This document shows, in pieces, positions 5,308 to 10,218 of a stretch of DNA of 10,598 nucleotides. Both the position numbers and the translations under genes were made by a program. Source of the DNA: an archaeon. GTDB lineage: Archaea; Nanobdellota; Nanobdellia; Pacearchaeales; GW2011-AR1. Under the pieces are notes generated by a model. That model was not told the DNA's origin and searched no databases. It saw only the letters and a list, made by a program, of their open reading frames with translations. Position 1 is the first letter of the stretch. Every line of letters begins with the position of its first letter. The stretch spans positions 1 to 10,598 of the forward strand of contig JAUVHP010000036.1 in the NCBI GenBank assembly GCA_030593225.1, read 5' to 3'.

Positions 5308-5874
5308 TTAGCCTTTTTTAGCCTTTTTAGATGATTGCTTGTACATAATAACAACAACAACCAAAACAATAACGGCAATAACGCCCCATAACATGGCGTT
5401 TCTTTGTCGTCTTTCTCGCTCCATTTGTTGTTGTTGTTGCTGTTGAAACATTAATTGTTGCTGTTGTTGGGTTGTAAGAGTTGAACCCCCAACCATGCTC
5501 GTGCCTATACCGGACAATAAAGCCCCGGCACCGGCTAAAATACCGCCCCAATTAACGCCCTCACCATCTGTTAAACTTTTCTCAGAAGGTTGACTATCAA
5601 AAAAATGTTGACCTAATCCTCCGGTATAATTTTCTGCATTATCATTGTAGGGAATATTATTCAATATTTCGCCTACTTTTTCGGGGTCAACCTTATATAA
5701 ATCAATTAGTAATTTATATGCACTTTCTATTGTGTGTGCTTTATCGTAGCCAAGTTCTTTAAGCCTATCAATTACAGTATTAGGCTGGTTTTGAACTACA
5801 AATTGAATACCGAAATTTACATCTTTCGATAAATTTTCGATAATTTGATTATCTGTTAAAATTTTTTCAGCCAT
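5308..5874 (-). CDS. Gly-zipper / poly-Gln membrane protein (188 aa)
   Basis: Three parts are visible. Residues about 1-75 are a helical acidic domain (IIENLSKDVNFGIQFVVQNQ, then DRLKELGYD and a helix at 49-73). Residues 108-130 are a Gly-rich hydrophobic stretch with small-residue spacing typical of Gly zippers (GGILAGAGALLSGIGTSMVGG region). Residues 136-150 hold two Gln runs (Q5 and Q7) around LMF, then RERRQR. A C-terminal TM (about 161-178) ends with KKAKKG. The Gly zipper could insert into or bend a membrane. The Q-runs come from CAA/CAG repeats and may vary in length between strains. It is the second gene of the operon, so probably abundant. Candidate major membrane or DNA-delivery protein (inference). 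Confidence 0.65.
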   Translation of the reverse strand: MAEKILTDNQIIENLSKDVNFGIQFVVQNQPNTVIDRLKELGYDKAHTIESAYKLLIDLYKVDPEKVGEILNNIPYNDNAENYTGGLGQHFFDSQPSEKSLTDGEGVNWGGILAGAGALLSGIGTSMVGGSTLTTQQQQQLMFQQQQQQQMERERRQRNAMLWGVIAVIVLVVVVIMYKQSSKKAKKG

Positions 5875-5901
5875 TTTATAAAGTTTTAATTAATACGACT
5901 A

Positions 5902-6474
5902 TTAAAGTCCACAACCTTCCATAATATCACCATAAGAGGCCCAACGGTCAAACTGTAGGGTTAATTCTACTGTTTTATTGATATCGTCAACCGTTGACAC
6001 TAGAAAACCGCTTGTATTAGTTAAATAAGCATCCCCTTTATGAGGGTAAACCGTTTGAAGAGTTTGAGTAAATTGCGTATTTCGTTGATCGATTGCAACA
6101 TCAAATATTTTCGCTGTTCCGCTTTGCTCATCAATTGACGTCGAAATCATTTTAACTTTGTTATTCAATTGGCTAACATCTTGCTCACATCTATAATTTA
6201 TCATTTTAATTCTTCCCGCGTGTGTTTGACAAAATGCGCGTACTGAATCACCTGTTACGGCACCTCTCACGTCAAAATCCTGAGTAGTCGCAGGGTTTCC
6301 GATACCTAAGTCATCAAATAACCCGCAAGCATCCGGGAAACGTAATTCGTTAACCCCTGAAGCCGCTACAACATCTGTTGTTAATGTTATAGAATTTGGA
6401 AAGTAACAATATAAATTTGCCGCTGTGTCGCATGATTTACAGTTCCCCCCGTTGTTTTTTGTGTAATCTTCCAT
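5902..6474 (-). CDS. Cys-rich structural-candidate protein, first gene of the late operon (190 aa)
   Basis: A soluble protein with no TM or signal peptide. It has seven cysteines (12, 15, 23, 50, 82, 96, 188), including a CxxC at the N-terminus (NCKSCDTAANLYC), and alternating hydrophobic/polar stretches that suggest beta-strands (NSITLTTDVV, NKVKMISTSI, TAKIFDVAI, FLVSTV, KTVELTLQFD). It is promoter-proximal in the minus-strand unit and precedes the membrane proteins, a position where an abundant virion protein is expected. At 190 aa it is too short for a double jelly-roll major capsid protein but fits a single jelly-roll or vertex protein. The Cys pattern could bind metal or form disulfides in the mature particle. 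I do not recognise a family, and the structural role is inferred from position. Confidence 0.6.
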   Translation of the reverse strand: MEDYTKNNGGNCKSCDTAANLYCYFPNSITLTTDVVAASGVNELRFPDACGLFDDLGIGNPATTQDFDVRGAVTGDSVRAFCQTHAGRIKMINYRCEQDVSQLNNKVKMISTSIDEQSGTAKIFDVAIDQRNTQFTQTLQTVYPHKGDAYLTNTSGFLVSTVDDINKTVELTLQFDRWASYGDIMEGCGL

Positions 6475-6502
6475 TTTTTAAATAGATTTAATTTTTTTTT
6501 TT

Positions 6503-6530
6503 AAACTATATTCGACAATTTTATTAACAA
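6503..6530 (-). promoter_or_regulatory. Candidate promoter for the leftward (late) unit
   Basis: On the minus strand, TTG (6530-6528) is followed after 17 bp by TATAGTTT (6510-6503), close to but not matching the TAnnTTTG -7 box of Bacteroidetes. Eleven A follow immediately (6502-6492), and the ATG of the first late gene is 28 bp beyond the box. The position is right and the box imperfect, so a phage activator may be needed. Confidence 0.38.
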
Positions 6531-6555
6531 TTAATTAAAAATTAGATGTTAATAA
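6521..6555. promoter_or_regulatory. 9-bp inverted repeat, candidate operator in the divergent control region
   Basis: TTATTAACA (6521-6529) and TGTTAATAA (6547-6555) are perfect reverse complements, 17 bp apart. The left arm overlaps the TTG element of the leftward promoter candidate, and the dyad lies between the two promoters. A dimeric repressor or activator could act on both directions from here. The alternative is an AT-rich replication origin element. Confidence 0.6.
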
Positions 6556-6595
6556 GATATTTAATAAAAAAAGCTATTATTTAAAAAAATGATAT

Positions 6596-6603
6596 TATAT
6601 TTG
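6596..6603 (+). promoter_or_regulatory. Bacteroidetes-type -7 box (TATATTTG) for the early unit
   Basis: TATATTTG matches the TAnnTTTG consensus of Bacteroidetes primary-sigma promoters and lies 25 bp before the first rightward ATG, giving a leader of roughly 20 nt. No good TTG-type -33 element is visible 17-23 bp upstream, so it may be weak or regulator-dependent. Confidence 0.6.
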
Positions 6604-6605
6604 GT

Positions 6606-6641
6606 ACCGAACAAGTAAAAAAAACATTATGACCGAACAAG
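6606..6641 (+). promoter_or_regulatory. Direct repeat ACCGAACAAG x2 across the early transcription start: candidate operator
   Basis: Identical 10-mers at 6606-6615 and 6632-6641, with starts 26 bp apart. The first lies where transcription should begin after the -7 box. The second starts inside the start codon region of the first early gene (codons 2-4). Repeated sites over a start are typical operators for ribbon-helix-helix proteins, and one is encoded two genes downstream. Confidence 0.45.
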
Positions 6642-6808
6642 ACTACATTAATAAAATTGAAGGTTTAGAAAACCATATCAAAGAATTAAATTTAATTATT
6701 GAAGGTTGGGAAAAAGCCCTTAATAAAAAAGATGATATTTTAAATGATTATCAAGAGTTAATTAATAAACTAAGAAAGGACTATTATAAATCAACCTTAA
6801 ACGATTAA
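6629..6808 (+). CDS. 59-aa helical protein, first gene of the early unit
   Basis: ATG at 6629-6631, TAA at 6806-6808. The sequence starts MTEQDYINKIEGLENHIKEL and continues as charged helix with heptad-like hydrophobics (about 5-52), so a short coiled coil that probably dimerises. There is no TM. It follows the -7 box by 25 bp and has an A-run and CATT before the ATG. The 63-aa gene starts 3 bp after its stop. The protein is unrecognised. As the first early product under candidate operator control it may be a small regulator or a host-modifying protein. Confidence 0.6.
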   Translation: MTEQDYINKIEGLENHIKELNLIIEGWEKALNKKDDILNDYQELINKLRKDYYKSTLND

Positions 6809-6811
6809 AAT

Positions 6812-7003
6812 ATGAGCGAATTAATACAAGCATACTATAAAGAAATGATTAGACTACTTAAAAAAGTTGAAAAAATTACAGAGTTAGCAGACAAAACAAA
6901 TGGAAACCATGATACTACTATCCACGCTGACATGATGGTTACAAGAACAACCGCGCAAGTTAGAATAAAAGCCCTGCAAAATTCCATAGATGGCAAGAAA
7001 TAA
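6812..7003 (+). CDS. 63-aa helical protein of unknown function
   Basis: Two helices are likely: residues 2-28 (LIQAYYKEMIRLLKKVEKI, amphipathic) and about 39-60 (MMVTRTTAQVRIKALQNSI), joined by a polar turn TNGNHDTTIHA. There is no TM or catalytic motif. Its last 14 bases overlap the start of the RHH regulator gene, so translation of the regulator is probably coupled to it. It may be a partner of the regulator, but nothing in the sequence proves this. Confidence 0.6.
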   Translation: MSELIQAYYKEMIRLLKKVEKITELADKTNGNHDTTIHADMMVTRTTAQVRIKALQNSIDGKK

Positions 7004-7352
7004 AAACAATAAAAAATTTGCATTAAGAACGCCCGGGCCTTTATTAGATAAAGTATATAAAAAGGCATCCTCTGAAAATCAGAGCGTAAATGAAATAATA
7101 AACCGATGTTTAAATCATGCGCTCATATCAGATAAAATTTATTTTGAATTGCAATACCTTAACACCGGGGAAAAATTCAAATTTAAACTACCTACTGACC
7201 ATTTTAAAGTTTATTCATTGCATTTAAATAGTTATAGGCTATTAAAAATCGATCAAGACAAAGGGACTTTTATAATTCAAAGAATAGGTAATTTTGAACC
7301 GCAAGAATTAAAATTTTCAGAAAATTTTTACAAATTAATTTATACAATATAA
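6990..7352 (+). CDS. Arc-like ribbon-helix-helix DNA-binding regulator (120 aa)
   Basis: Residues 9-46 match the RHH (Arc/CopG) fold: beta-strand KKFALRTP, helix A (LLDKVYKKASSENQ) and helix B starting SVNEIINRCLNHAL, with the typical S-x-N-E-I-I start. RHH proteins bind DNA as dimers by placing the strand pair in the major groove. The strand residues facing DNA here are Lys9, Ala11 and Arg13. The C-terminal 75 residues are a beta-rich extension (YFELQYLNTGEKFKF, SYRLLKID, GTFIIQRIG) unlike plain Arc and could bind a ligand or partner. It overlaps the 63-aa gene by 14 bp, which sets the ATG. It is a good candidate regulator of the divergent control region about 400 bp upstream. Repressor or activator cannot be told apart. 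Confidence 0.75.
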   Translation: MARNKNNKKFALRTPGPLLDKVYKKASSENQSVNEIINRCLNHALISDKIYFELQYLNTGEKFKFKLPTDHFKVYSLHLNSYRLLKIDQDKGTFIIQRIGNFEPQELKFSENFYKLIYTI

Positions 7353-7353
7353 C

Positions 7354-7620
7354 ATGAAACAACACCCACACACCGGAAGAAACGGAGAAAACACTAAAAT
7401 ATATGGAGTTATTAAAGGCGCTCATTATATACCGGACAAATTACAATGTAAGGCATTGCATTATATTATGCTAATAGTAAGAGAGCCTCAAATTCGTTTT
7501 TGTGATTTATACGAATTAAGAGAATGTTTTAACTGGGCCGAAACTTCAAAAATAGGGGCCGGGGGTTATAAGTTTTGGAACGAAGTTAACGAGTATTTAG
7601 AACGATTAAAAGAAAGGTAA
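7354..7620 (+). CDS. Hypothetical protein, 88 aa
   Basis: Starts 1 bp after the regulator's stop, so translation is probably coupled. The N-terminus MKQHPHTGRNGENTKIYG is polar. The middle (KLQCKALHYIMLIVREP) is a hydrophobic helix but too charged for a TM. An aromatic C-terminal part (NWAETSKIGAGGYKFWNEV) ends in a helix. It has two Cys (32, 50) and a third at 58, with several His. No motif is recognised. The small size and early-operon position fit an accessory or host-takeover protein. Confidence 0.6.
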   Translation: MKQHPHTGRNGENTKIYGVIKGAHYIPDKLQCKALHYIMLIVREPQIRFCDLYELRECFNWAETSKIGAGGYKFWNEVNEYLERLKER

Positions 7621-7624
7621 AAAA

Positions 7625-7825
7625 ATGGATATTTTAAAAAAACAAGTTACAGAAAAACAAGCTAAAATAATTTATGCGGTTGAATGGCACACCATATTAA
7701 ATAAGTTCAAAATTATTCGTGCCTCATGGTCTTATAAAGGACATGGAAAAACATTTGATAATTTAAAAGAGGCAAAAAAATACATGGATAAAGAAAATAT
7801 AAGGGTTAAAGCATTCGGAAAATAA
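7625..7825 (+). CDS. Hypothetical basic protein, 66 aa
   Basis: A strongly basic little protein with a likely alpha-beta-beta-alpha pattern: helix (LKKQVTEKQAKII), two strands around YAVEWHTILNKFKIIRASWSY, then a helix (NLKEAKKYMDKENI) and a final strand. The first gap to the upstream gene is only 4 bp, with AAAAA before the ATG. It is unrecognised. Size and charge would allow nucleic-acid binding, but there is no motif. Confidence 0.58.
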   Translation: MDILKKQVTEKQAKIIYAVEWHTILNKFKIIRASWSYKGHGKTFDNLKEAKKYMDKENIRVKAFGK

Positions 7826-7844
7826 ATAAATAAATATATATAAT

Positions 7845-8093
7845 ATGAAAAACACAAAAGGTAAAAAATACGGAGTTATTAAAGACAATAACGGAAAATT
7901 AAAGCGTGTAAGATCAACAACAATAAAAGAGGGTTTATATTTTGGAGATTTAACAAGCGTTGAAAATTTCATAAAAGAAAACAATAATAAACCAAAAGCC
8001 CCGGAAAATAAAAAAGAACCGGCAAATAAAAAAGAACCGGCAAAGAAAAAAGCACCGGCAAAGAAAAAAGCACAAACCAATAAAAAAAAGTAA
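7845..8093 (+). CDS. Histone-H1-like basic protein with Lys/Pro/Ala repeat tail (82 aa)
   Basis: Residues 1-45 form a small basic domain (KKYGVIKDNNGKLKRVRSTT, then EGLYFGDLTSVENFIKE). Residues about 48-82 are a low-complexity tail of hexapeptides P-[EA]-[NK]-K-K-[EA] (PENKKE, PANKKE, PAKKKA, PAKKKA) followed by QTNKKK. Such Lys/Ala/Pro tails are typical of bacterial H1-like nucleoid proteins, which bind DNA non-specifically. It lies just before the duplicated beta-module gene, suggesting a DNA-handling pair. Likely role: condensing or protecting phage DNA, or competing with host nucleoid proteins. The repeat-driven tail may vary in length between relatives. Confidence 0.6.
   Translation: MKNTKGKKYGVIKDNNGKLKRVRSTTIKEGLYFGDLTSVENFIKENNNKPKAPENKKEPANKKEPAKKKAPAKKKAQTNKKK
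8001..8072 (+). repeat. Four tandem 18-bp units encoding the basic tail
   Basis: The units start at 8001, 8019, 8037 and 8055. Each is CCGG(A/C)AAA(T/G)AAAAAAG(A/C)A. The last two are identical and the first two differ at one position. Unit length is a multiple of three, so gain or loss of a unit keeps the frame. Confidence 0.9.
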
Positions 8094-8102
8094 ATTATAA
8101 AC

Positions 8103-8114
8103 GGGCAAAAGCCC
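8103..8114 (+). promoter_or_regulatory. GGGC-AAAA-GCCC hairpin in the leader of the 170-aa gene
   Basis: A 4-bp G:C stem with an AAAA loop, 16 bases before the ATG at 8130 and after the stop of the H1-like gene. There is no U-tract, so it is not a terminator. It could be an RNA stability or translation-control element. The stem is short and could occur by chance. Confidence 0.35.
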
Positions 8115-8129
8115 AATAAATCAAATACA

Positions 8130-8642
8130 ATGGAAACAAAAATTAAATTTAAAATTGAAAGAAACACAGGATTTTTACACGTAGCAAGTGATAAAACAAA
8201 AGAAGAAAGCCCGGATTTTTTCGGAACAATGGACATTGACGGGATTCTGTACCGTTTGGCCGGATGGAAAAAAACGGGAGAAGGAAAAGACAGTACAAAC
8301 TTTATTGCTTTAAATTTGGACATGGAAAGCTGGGACAATGACAGCGCTAATATCTACCATGCGGAAGCGTTAGAACGTTTTAAAAAAGACAGGAAAAAAC
8401 CGGAAAATAAAGGAGTTTATACATTAATCGATTGGACAGGAACAATACACAAAGCTAAACAGGAAAAGAAAGAGGATTTTTTCGGAACCGTTAAAATTGG
8501 AGAGGATGAAAACGCCATGATTAGATATATAAAAGGTTATGCAACAAAAAGTAAATCAGGGGCGCCCGTTATTCGTTTAGAGGTATCAGACGGAACAAGA
8601 ACAAAAGAAGAAAGAAACGAAATAGCAGATTCAATACTATAA
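8130..8642 (+). CDS. Protein with two tandem beta-rich modules, possibly ssDNA/nucleic-acid binding (170 aa)
   Basis: The protein is internally duplicated. Module 1 (about 10-64) reads TGFLHVASDK, SPDFFGTMDIDG, YRLAGWKKTG, NFIALNL. Module 2 (about 96-152) reads YTLIDWTGTIHK, EDFFGTVKIGED, IRYIKGYATK, PVIRLEV. The DFFGT core (29-33 and 116-120) is kept at DNA level as a 15-bp direct repeat (8213-8227 and 8474-8488). The order strand - DFFG-strand - W/Y-K-K turn - strand resembles the small DUF736/OB-like modules found in phage and plasmid proteins often annotated as ssDNA-binding. There is no acidic SSB tail (it ends EIADSIL), which argues against a classical SSB. Best guess: an early replication or recombination accessory protein. 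Confidence 0.55.
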   Translation: METKIKFKIERNTGFLHVASDKTKEESPDFFGTMDIDGILYRLAGWKKTGEGKDSTNFIALNLDMESWDNDSANIYHAEALERFKKDRKKPENKGVYTLIDWTGTIHKAKQEKKEDFFGTVKIGEDENAMIRYIKGYATKSKSGAPVIRLEVSDGTRTKEERNEIADSIL

Positions 8643-8736
8643 ATTTTATTAAAATTTTGGCCCTAGGTATTCAAGTATTCACAAACCCAAATATGAAAAT
8701 TTGAAGCCGGGGGGCCAATTTAAAACATTAAAAAAT
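8643..8736 (+). promoter_or_regulatory. 94-bp non-coding leader with inverted and direct repeats
   Basis: This is the widest gap in the rightward unit. It contains TTGGCCC (8657-8663) and GGGCCAA (8712-8718), a 7-bp inverted repeat with a 48-nt interior, and GTATTCA twice in tandem (8667-8673, 8675-8681), with a third copy at 8774-8780 inside the next gene. No TAnnTTTG box is seen and no ORF of note. Probably a regulatory leader or secondary promoter region. An origin or iteron role is possible but unproven. Confidence 0.4.
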
Positions 8737-9081
8737 ATGAATTTATTAAATAGTTTAATAAATGGTGAAAATAGTATTCAAGAAATACTATCAGATAGCG
8801 AAAAGGTTAAACAATTTTTACCGATTTTGTATAACTTAGCGAACACCTACAAAAAAGAGGACGAATATTCGGTCTGTGCCTTAGTATCTTTTGAAGAAAA
8901 TAAAGATGGAGACTTAGCACCAATTTTAAGGGTTGTTTCTACTAAAATAATAGGTACTGAAAACGAAAAACAAATTATAGTAAATAGAAATATTAACGGG
9001 GTGAATGGAGAGCCTTTAAAATTTAATTTATTAGAATTGCTTATCGCTCATAATACTAATGAAGAAAAAGAAACAAAATAA
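8737..9081 (+). CDS. Hypothetical protein, 114 aa
   Basis: I start it at the ATG at 8737 because it follows an A-rich ACATTAAAAAAT as for other genes here. A TTG 36 bp upstream would add a G-run-encoded peptide (KPGGQ) that overlaps the inverted repeat. The protein has an acidic helical N-half (about 1-40, LINGENSIQEILSDSEKVKQ) and a beta-rich second half (YSVCALVSFEE, LAPILRVVSTKIIG, KQIIVNRNI), ending in a helix and NTNEEKETK. No motif or TM is seen. Its last 23 bases overlap the start of the next gene. Unrecognised. Confidence 0.6.
   Translation: MNLLNSLINGENSIQEILSDSEKVKQFLPILYNLANTYKKEDEYSVCALVSFEENKDGDLAPILRVVSTKIIGTENEKQIIVNRNINGVNGEPLKFNLLELLIAHNTNEEKETK
8771..8791 (+). repeat. 8-bp perfect hairpin near the start of the 114-aa gene
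   Basis: ATAGTATT (8771-8778), loop CAAGA, AATACTAT (8784-8791). It begins 34 bp after the start codon. The 9-mer GTATTCAAG in it also occurs in the leader at 8667-8675. It could be an operator-like dyad or an mRNA hairpin limiting translation. Confidence 0.7.
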
Positions 9082-9709
9082 AAATAAAAAGCCCTCTAAT
9101 TTTGGGGGGCTTTTTATACAAAAAAGAGTAGATAAAAAAGGTTTCAATTATTATATAGACAGACAGGGGAAAAGAAGATCAAAATTTGATTATTCGATAC
9201 AATGGGGTAAAAAGGGTAGAATATCAAAAGAAAGTTTTAATAAAACATTACAAGAAACAAAAAAAGAAGGTATAAAAGATATTCGAGAAGGCAGACTCAT
9301 TGCAAGCGATTATGAAACCCTAAAAAAATCAAAACCATTAAGGAAAAAAGAAATTGAAATAATTGAAAGCAGAGCCACAAAAACGAGTTTATTTTTTCGC
9401 GCAATAGATCATATAAAAGATGCAGACAAAGGAGGGGCAAAAATTAAAATATTAACCCCCAAAAATACCACGTTTAGAGAATTTAAAGGAGTGCAAGGAA
9501 TAGAAAAAGCCTACGAGTTTATCGATTCTATAAGCAAAGCCCTTGAAGAATTAAAACAGGCCGGGGATGAAATTACAAGCCCCTTGATTTCTTTTAGATT
9601 TCAACATAATATAAAAGAAAATACCTTCTATTTTGATTTTAAAAATCTTATTGGTATTGAAGATTTTATCTTAATGCAAGAATTAATAAAAGATAATTTT
9701 AGTAATTAA
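9059..9709 (+). CDS. Hypothetical protein with very basic N-terminus (216 aa)
   Basis: The first 11 residues are nearly all Lys/Asn/Gln (MKKKKQNKNKK). Residues 12-52 continue basic and aromatic (FGGLFIQKRVDKKGFNYYID, RQGKRRSKFDYSIQWGKKGR). Next come helices (about 56-80, 93-120) and an alpha/beta C-half (AKIKILTP, TTFREFKGVQGIEKAYEFID, then ISFRFQHNIKENTFYFDF). This suggests a nucleic-acid-binding protein, but I see no catalytic motif. The ATG is inside the end of the previous gene (23-bp overlap), and a terminator-like hairpin falls within codons 10-19. If the hairpin stops transcription, this gene is made only from read-through or another promoter. Unrecognised family. Confidence 0.6.
   Translation: MKKKKQNKNKKPSNFGGLFIQKRVDKKGFNYYIDRQGKRRSKFDYSIQWGKKGRISKESFNKTLQETKKEGIKDIREGRLIASDYETLKKSKPLRKKEIEIIESRATKTSLFFRAIDHIKDADKGGAKIKILTPKNTTFREFKGVQGIEKAYEFIDSISKALEELKQAGDEITSPLISFRFQHNIKENTFYFDFKNLIGIEDFILMQELIKDNFSN
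9086..9115 (+). terminator. Terminator-like hairpin inside the 5' end of the 216-aa gene
   Basis: AAAAAGCCC (9086-9094) pairs perfectly with GGGCTTTTT (9107-9115) across a 12-base loop, ending in five T. It begins 4 bp after the stop of the 114-aa gene, the normal place for a terminator, yet it lies in the open frame of the next gene. The core is only 4 G:C pairs with A:T flanks, so efficiency is uncertain. Confidence 0.6.
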
Positions 9710-9726
9710 CACCCAAATAGAGTAAG

Positions 9727-9873
9727 ATGAAATATTTACAAATAATATTATTAATTGTAGGGCTATTGTTATGGACGCTTTACGCTTATGAGAACGCGCC
9801 AATATTTGCGCCAATTTTAGTAAATGTTTCGCAGTTGATATACATTTTATGGTTTACCAACAAACAAAAGTAA
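9727..9873 (+). CDS. 48-aa two-TM membrane miniprotein
   Basis: ATG at 9727-9729, TAA at 9871-9873. The sequence starts MKYLQIILLIVGLLLWTLYA, with TM1 about 4-20, a short loop YENAPIF, TM2 about 27-44 (LVNVSQLIYILWF) and a basic end TNKQK. A two-helix hairpin of this size is compatible with a small holin or a superinfection/host-envelope protein. It starts 17 bp after the 216-aa gene and ends 1 bp before the next ATG. It is the only membrane protein recognised on the rightward strand. Confidence 0.6.
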   Translation: MKYLQIILLIVGLLLWTLYAYENAPIFAPILVNVSQLIYILWFTNKQK

Positions 9874-9874
9874 G

Positions 9875-10216
9875 ATGAAAAGCATGGAATTAAGAATAGG
9901 AAACTGGGTAGAGTCCCCCGTTGTGAGGTGGGCACAAATTAATGTAAAAGGCATTCAAGCGGTTGCAAACGGAAAACATAAATACAAACCAATCCCCCTA
10001 ACAGAAGAATGGTTAGTTAAGTTTGGGTTTAGGGAGGAATTATTGTATTGGGTTATTGATATGATGGGTACGGAATTAAGCATAATTAAAGAGAGTGGGT
10101 CTGCCCTTGTTGGTTTGGAGCATGAATGTGGTGGAACAGATTTGAAGATACAGCACGTACACCAACTACAAAACCTATACTTTGCTTTAACAGGAGAAGA
10201 ACTAACAATTAAATAG
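9875..10216 (+). CDS. Conserved Bacteroidetes phage/prophage protein (113 aa)
   Basis: Recognisable from its two ends: the N-terminal LRIGNWV and the middle/C-terminal PIPLTEEWLVKFGF and VHQLQNLYFALTGEEL. I know this pattern as a small protein widely repeated in Bacteroidetes phages, prophages and mobile elements, with a variable middle. The biochemical role is not established as far as I know. An alternative start is the ATG at 9884 (MELRIGNW), which matches typical family starts as well. It belongs to a run of genes whose starts follow TAAG or TAGA-type junctions, unlike the A-run starts further left, suggesting a module picked up separately. Confidence 0.72.
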   Translation: MKSMELRIGNWVESPVVRWAQINVKGIQAVANGKHKYKPIPLTEEWLVKFGFREELLYWVIDMMGTELSIIKESGSALVGLEHECGGTDLKIQHVHQLQNLYFALTGEELTIK

Positions 10217-10218
10217 AT

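Noticed and set aside
5327..5551. 74-codon minus-strand frame with Thr/Cys/Tyr runs
   Set aside because: It is an alternate frame over the Gln-repeat and TM-coding part of the 188-aa gene. Its composition is a by-product of triplet repeats.
7031..7038. GCCCGGGC palindrome in the RHH gene
   Set aside because: A short palindrome explained by codons for Thr-Pro-Gly-Pro. Not enough for a regulatory call.
7763..8338. 191-codon open frame on the minus strand
   Set aside because: It lies antisense to three packed rightward genes. It is Phe/Leu/Ser-rich as expected from the complement of Lys/Glu-rich AT-rich genes, including the Lys-rich tail, so it is a shadow.
8701..8736. N-terminal extension of the 114-aa protein from TTG
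   Set aside because: The ATG at 8737 has the A-rich leader used by other genes, while the TTG region contains the arm of an inverted repeat and a G-run.
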